From assembly GCA_036936605.1 (NCBI GenBank), contig JAUPFV010000001.1, positions 152,367,187 through 152,431,186 on the forward strand: DNA of 64,000 nt, given 5' to 3'. Under the pieces are notes generated by a model, which saw only the letters and a list, made by a program, of their open reading frames with translations, made no database searches and was not told the DNA's origin. The translations under genes were made by a program, and so were the position numbers. Source of the DNA: Limnanthes douglasii subsp. nivea. Its lineage: Eukaryota > Streptophyta > Magnoliopsida > Brassicales > Limnanthaceae. This document shows, piece by piece, positions 61,571 to 64,000 of this stretch (positions are counted from its first letter, which is position 1; every line of letters begins with the position of its first letter).

Positions 61571-61864
61571 TGATAAGGAAATAGAAGTTCAGGGACTTAA
61601 ATGTAAATAATGGAAGCTTAGAACGATTTTGATTACATATCTTTATTGAGGACTAACGGTAATTTATCCTTTTGTGTAACTACTTACAGTTATGAACTAA
61701 GTCTTTGTGCCTCGATATAAAAGCCAGAGCTGAACTAACAAACGGGTTGAAACTTGGATCTTACTCACTTGTGCTCTCTTACTCTCTCTCTCTAAAATCT
61801 TTCTCTCACTAAAATACTCATATTATTTTTTACCAAAGAGACTTATAATAACTGAACTCACCAA
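61571..61864 (+). mobile_element. 5' LTR of gypsy element B2
   Basis: It starts TGATAAGGAAATAGAAG and ends CTCACCA before the primer site. TATAAAAGCC at about 61,718 is a good TATA box. Length is 294 bp. Confidence 0.7.
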
Positions 61865-61884
61865 ATTGGCTACTCCGCTGGGGA
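61865..61884 (+). promoter_or_regulatory. Primer binding site of B2
   Basis: AATTGGCTACTCCGCTGGGG follows the LTR. It differs from the A1, A2 and B1 sites after TTGGC, so a different tRNA primer is possible. Confidence 0.6.
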
Positions 61885-62450
61885 CAACTAACAATCAGTG
61901 TCTTATATTCTCGTTTAAATTCTGTTAATTTTAAAGAACAGTCTTGAAATCTCGTAATAAATCTCGAAAATAATCCGTTATTTCGATCAGCAATGGAAAC
62001 GCTAAGAAATGAAAACAAACCCAAAGGATTTATTCTGATCCAAACTCAGTCAGATATAGAAATACATACAAATCAGCTCTTGGATAATATAAATGCGCTA
62101 AATGAAAAGTACAAGCAAAGATAACAAGAAATTCACCCGGTGAAGCTTAAATCTGAAGTGAGGCAAGTAAATGAGAAAACCAAAATTGGAAACCGGTCTG
62201 ATCGATCTTGCACTAATCGACAGATTAGGATTGAGCAGAAGACGGCGCGTTTTGTAGCTCTAAAAGAGAGTTATTCTTCTCGAAAGAGAACAACACAAAA
62301 AAATGTGTCACATCTAGTGACGAGGAGGTTGAGAGCTCTGCTTCGAGTTTTCAAAGGTATGGAATCTCTTCGAAGGAGGAACATGAAAGGGAATAATCCT
62401 TGAAAATATAAAAAAGAACAAAAATGTAGGAGGATAACGTTCCTCCTTGT

Positions 62451-63608
62451 TTGAAGGAAAGTAATTGGTGCGAGGGGAACACATCGAATCAGTGTGCTGC
62501 GACTGATCAAAATTTGTATACAGTCATAGGAGCTATGCATCATTATGTGCATGGTGTCGATTGGAGGAACTCTCCGTTGACACGTGAAATTAGATCTATT
62601 ATGCTTCAAAATCATTTTGATATTGCTAAGGTTGAAAAGTTCGATGGGATGCAGGATCTAGACGATCACATCGAATAATTCAAGAATTACATGATGAACT
62701 TTGAAGAGGACGACAGGCTAGTGTGTCGTGCTTTTCAAAAACTTTTAAAGAAACATCACTAAAGTGGTACAATCGGATTCCGAGGGGATCTATTTCAAAT
62801 TTCAGAGATTTCTATACTTCTTTTCGAAGGCAGTTTGTTGGAAGCAAGGAGATGGGAGCGAATGGAGACACGATTATCCAATGTAAGCAGCCAGTTGGAG
62901 AAAAATTGAAGGACTACACAAAGAGATTTCTTTAGACTAAGGAAAGCTTGGATAATTGCGAAGAAGGGGTGGCGATAACAGCTTTCCGTCAAGGGTTATT
63001 GCCAGGAGATCTGGCCAATGAAACGATAAAAATAAAGGCTTTAACTTTTGGAGCATTAATGGCTCAGGTTGCAGACCAGATCAAGGTTGAAGAGTCAACC
63101 AGGGTCCAAGGAGGACCAGTTAGTGTTCCAAAAAATCCGGGTCAGGTGGCCAATAACCAAGGGCAACTCTCGAATGGTAATCAACGGTCGCGTTTGAAGA
63201 CGAATAATTTTCCACCTTGAACTGAGGGATACTCAAATTATACCCCATCCTACAATTACAACAGACAGAGGCCGAATCAGTGGACCAGGCCATAGTATTA
63301 TGCAGACTTAACAGAAAGTGTAGCTGTAATTTTCGACAAGAACAAGAACTTCGTGAATTTAAGGAAGCTATCTCCAATAAATAGGCCAAGGGAGGAGCGG
63401 AATAATAAATATTGCAGATATCACAAGAACATTGGTCATGATACCAATGATTGTATTGCATTGAAAAAAGAAGTTCAAATCTTGATTGAAAATGGAAAGC
63501 TCTTGACTTATGTGAAGTCACAAAGAGGCGCGTCGAAGACTCCAGCATTGAATTCACGGCCGACTAGCCCAAGTGCACCAGCTGAGAATTTAATGATTCT
63601 AAAATCAT
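62451..63608 (+). pseudogene. B2 gag
   Basis: Blocks in order: NLYTVIGAMHH and SPLTREIRS (62,510-62,595), VEKFDGMQDLDDHI (about 62,630-62,675), TSLKWYNRIPRGSISNFRDF (about 62,755-62,815), AFRQGLLPGDLANETIKIKA (about 62,980-63,040), FGALMAQVADQIKVEE and the knuckle CRYHKNIGHDTNDC (63,413-63,454). A stop after HIE, one at 62,935 and later shifts break the frame. It is better preserved than B1 gag. Confidence 0.8.
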
Positions 63609-63623
63609 AGGCTGAAGAATTCG

Positions 63624-64000
63624 ATGTTGCTTCGGAATACTTATCCAGGCATGTTAATTCTGATGGATGTTGAAGAGCTTGTAAAGAAAGGGCATGTGCA
63701 AGAATTGTGTGAACATTTTGAGTTATTGGCTATTTTCGGAGGCGATTCAATGGATGGAACCACTGACAGTTCGAGAAAGAGTCATGTTATCAATTTGACG
63801 ACTCAAATTGAAGGAAAAATATCTACTCACTTATACGGGAAAAAGACCATTCATTTTTCTTGTTCGATGAGGGTGACTTGAGGGGCACTGCGGGGCTGCA
63901 TGAGGATGCGGTAGTTATTGGTGCAGAAGTCGTTGGTGATGAAATTTGACGTGTGCTCATAGACATCAATAGTTCTGCGAACGTTCTTTTCAAAACAACT
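63624..64000 (+). pseudogene. B2 protease (start), active site altered
   Basis: FELLAIFGGDSM and LTTQIEGKISTHLYGKKT lead to LFDEGDLRGTAGLHEDAVVI and VLIDINSSANVLF. The catalytic DTG has become DIN. The window ends within the domain. Confidence 0.75.

Larger units (their letters stand above)
61571..64000 (+). mobile_element. Gypsy element B2, runs off the window
   Basis: LTR, primer site (AATTGGCTACTCCGCTGGGG, 61,865 onward), leader, gag and the start of protease. It inserted into the Ulp1-type MULE ORF, whose frame stops at the LTR border. The 3' part is outside the window. Confidence 0.75.

Overview
The window is AT-rich nuclear DNA of a flowering plant, most likely a core eudicot. The evidence is spliced genes with GT-AG introns, plant-type Ty3/gypsy, Ty1/copia, LINE, Mutator-like and hAT elements, a tRNA-derived SINE, and long microsatellites. 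The species or family cannot be named from the sequence alone. There is nothing prokaryotic in it: no operons and no CRISPR array.

Two host genes look intact. The first (transcribed from about 10.05 kb, CDS 11,474-13,834, + strand) encodes a 679-residue nuclear protein with an ELM2-like segment, a SANT domain, basic stretches and a DLNLP-type repression motif. Its leader carries a 1.2 kb intron, a (CT)n tract and a six-codon upstream ORF. The second (43,452-44,785, - strand) encodes a 351-residue NADP-dependent alkenal double-bond reductase in two exons. A lone GC-richer last-exon-like segment (42,923-43,084, + strand) lies convergent to it and may be the tail of a lost gene.

Everything else is mobile or decayed DNA. 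From left to right: a MuDR/MULE transposase remnant among degenerate repeats (0-2.6 kb); a LINE RNase H fragment (6.5-7.2 kb); a SINE with target duplication (9.27-9.42 kb); a copia pol pseudogene (15.4-17.2 kb); a hAT-type non-autonomous element with an 8-bp target duplication (19.4-20.4 kb); a second copia fragment (23.7-24.9 kb, - strand); a nested gypsy block (24.9-37.8 kb); repeats and a palindromic LTR/PBS cluster (38.4-41.6 kb); a 46-unit AAT microsatellite; a foldback element (45.1-45.5 kb); a Ulp1-type MULE remnant (45.6-47.5 kb); LINE pieces (47.9-49.3 kb); a second gypsy element (49.3-58.0 kb); another Ulp1-type MULE remnant (58.4-61.6 kb); and a further gypsy element running off the right end (61.6-64.0 kb).

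The gypsy elements form two families. Family A (A1 26,093-36,111; A2 49,296-58,019) has gag, protease, RT, RNase H, a second RNase H-like domain and integrase, as in the Tat lineage. It also has a long antisense gene between pol and the 3' LTR. That antisense gene is the most interesting item here. It is found in both diverged copies with the same start, the same conserved segments, a GT-AG intron at the same aligned position and phase, and a C-terminal coiled coil. A1 is complete, with 5-bp target duplications, and sits inside the gag gene of family B element B1. A2 looks chimeric: its LTRs are unlike each other, it has no target duplication, and a deletion joins integrase directly to the antisense gene. 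All pol genes here carry stops and frameshifts.
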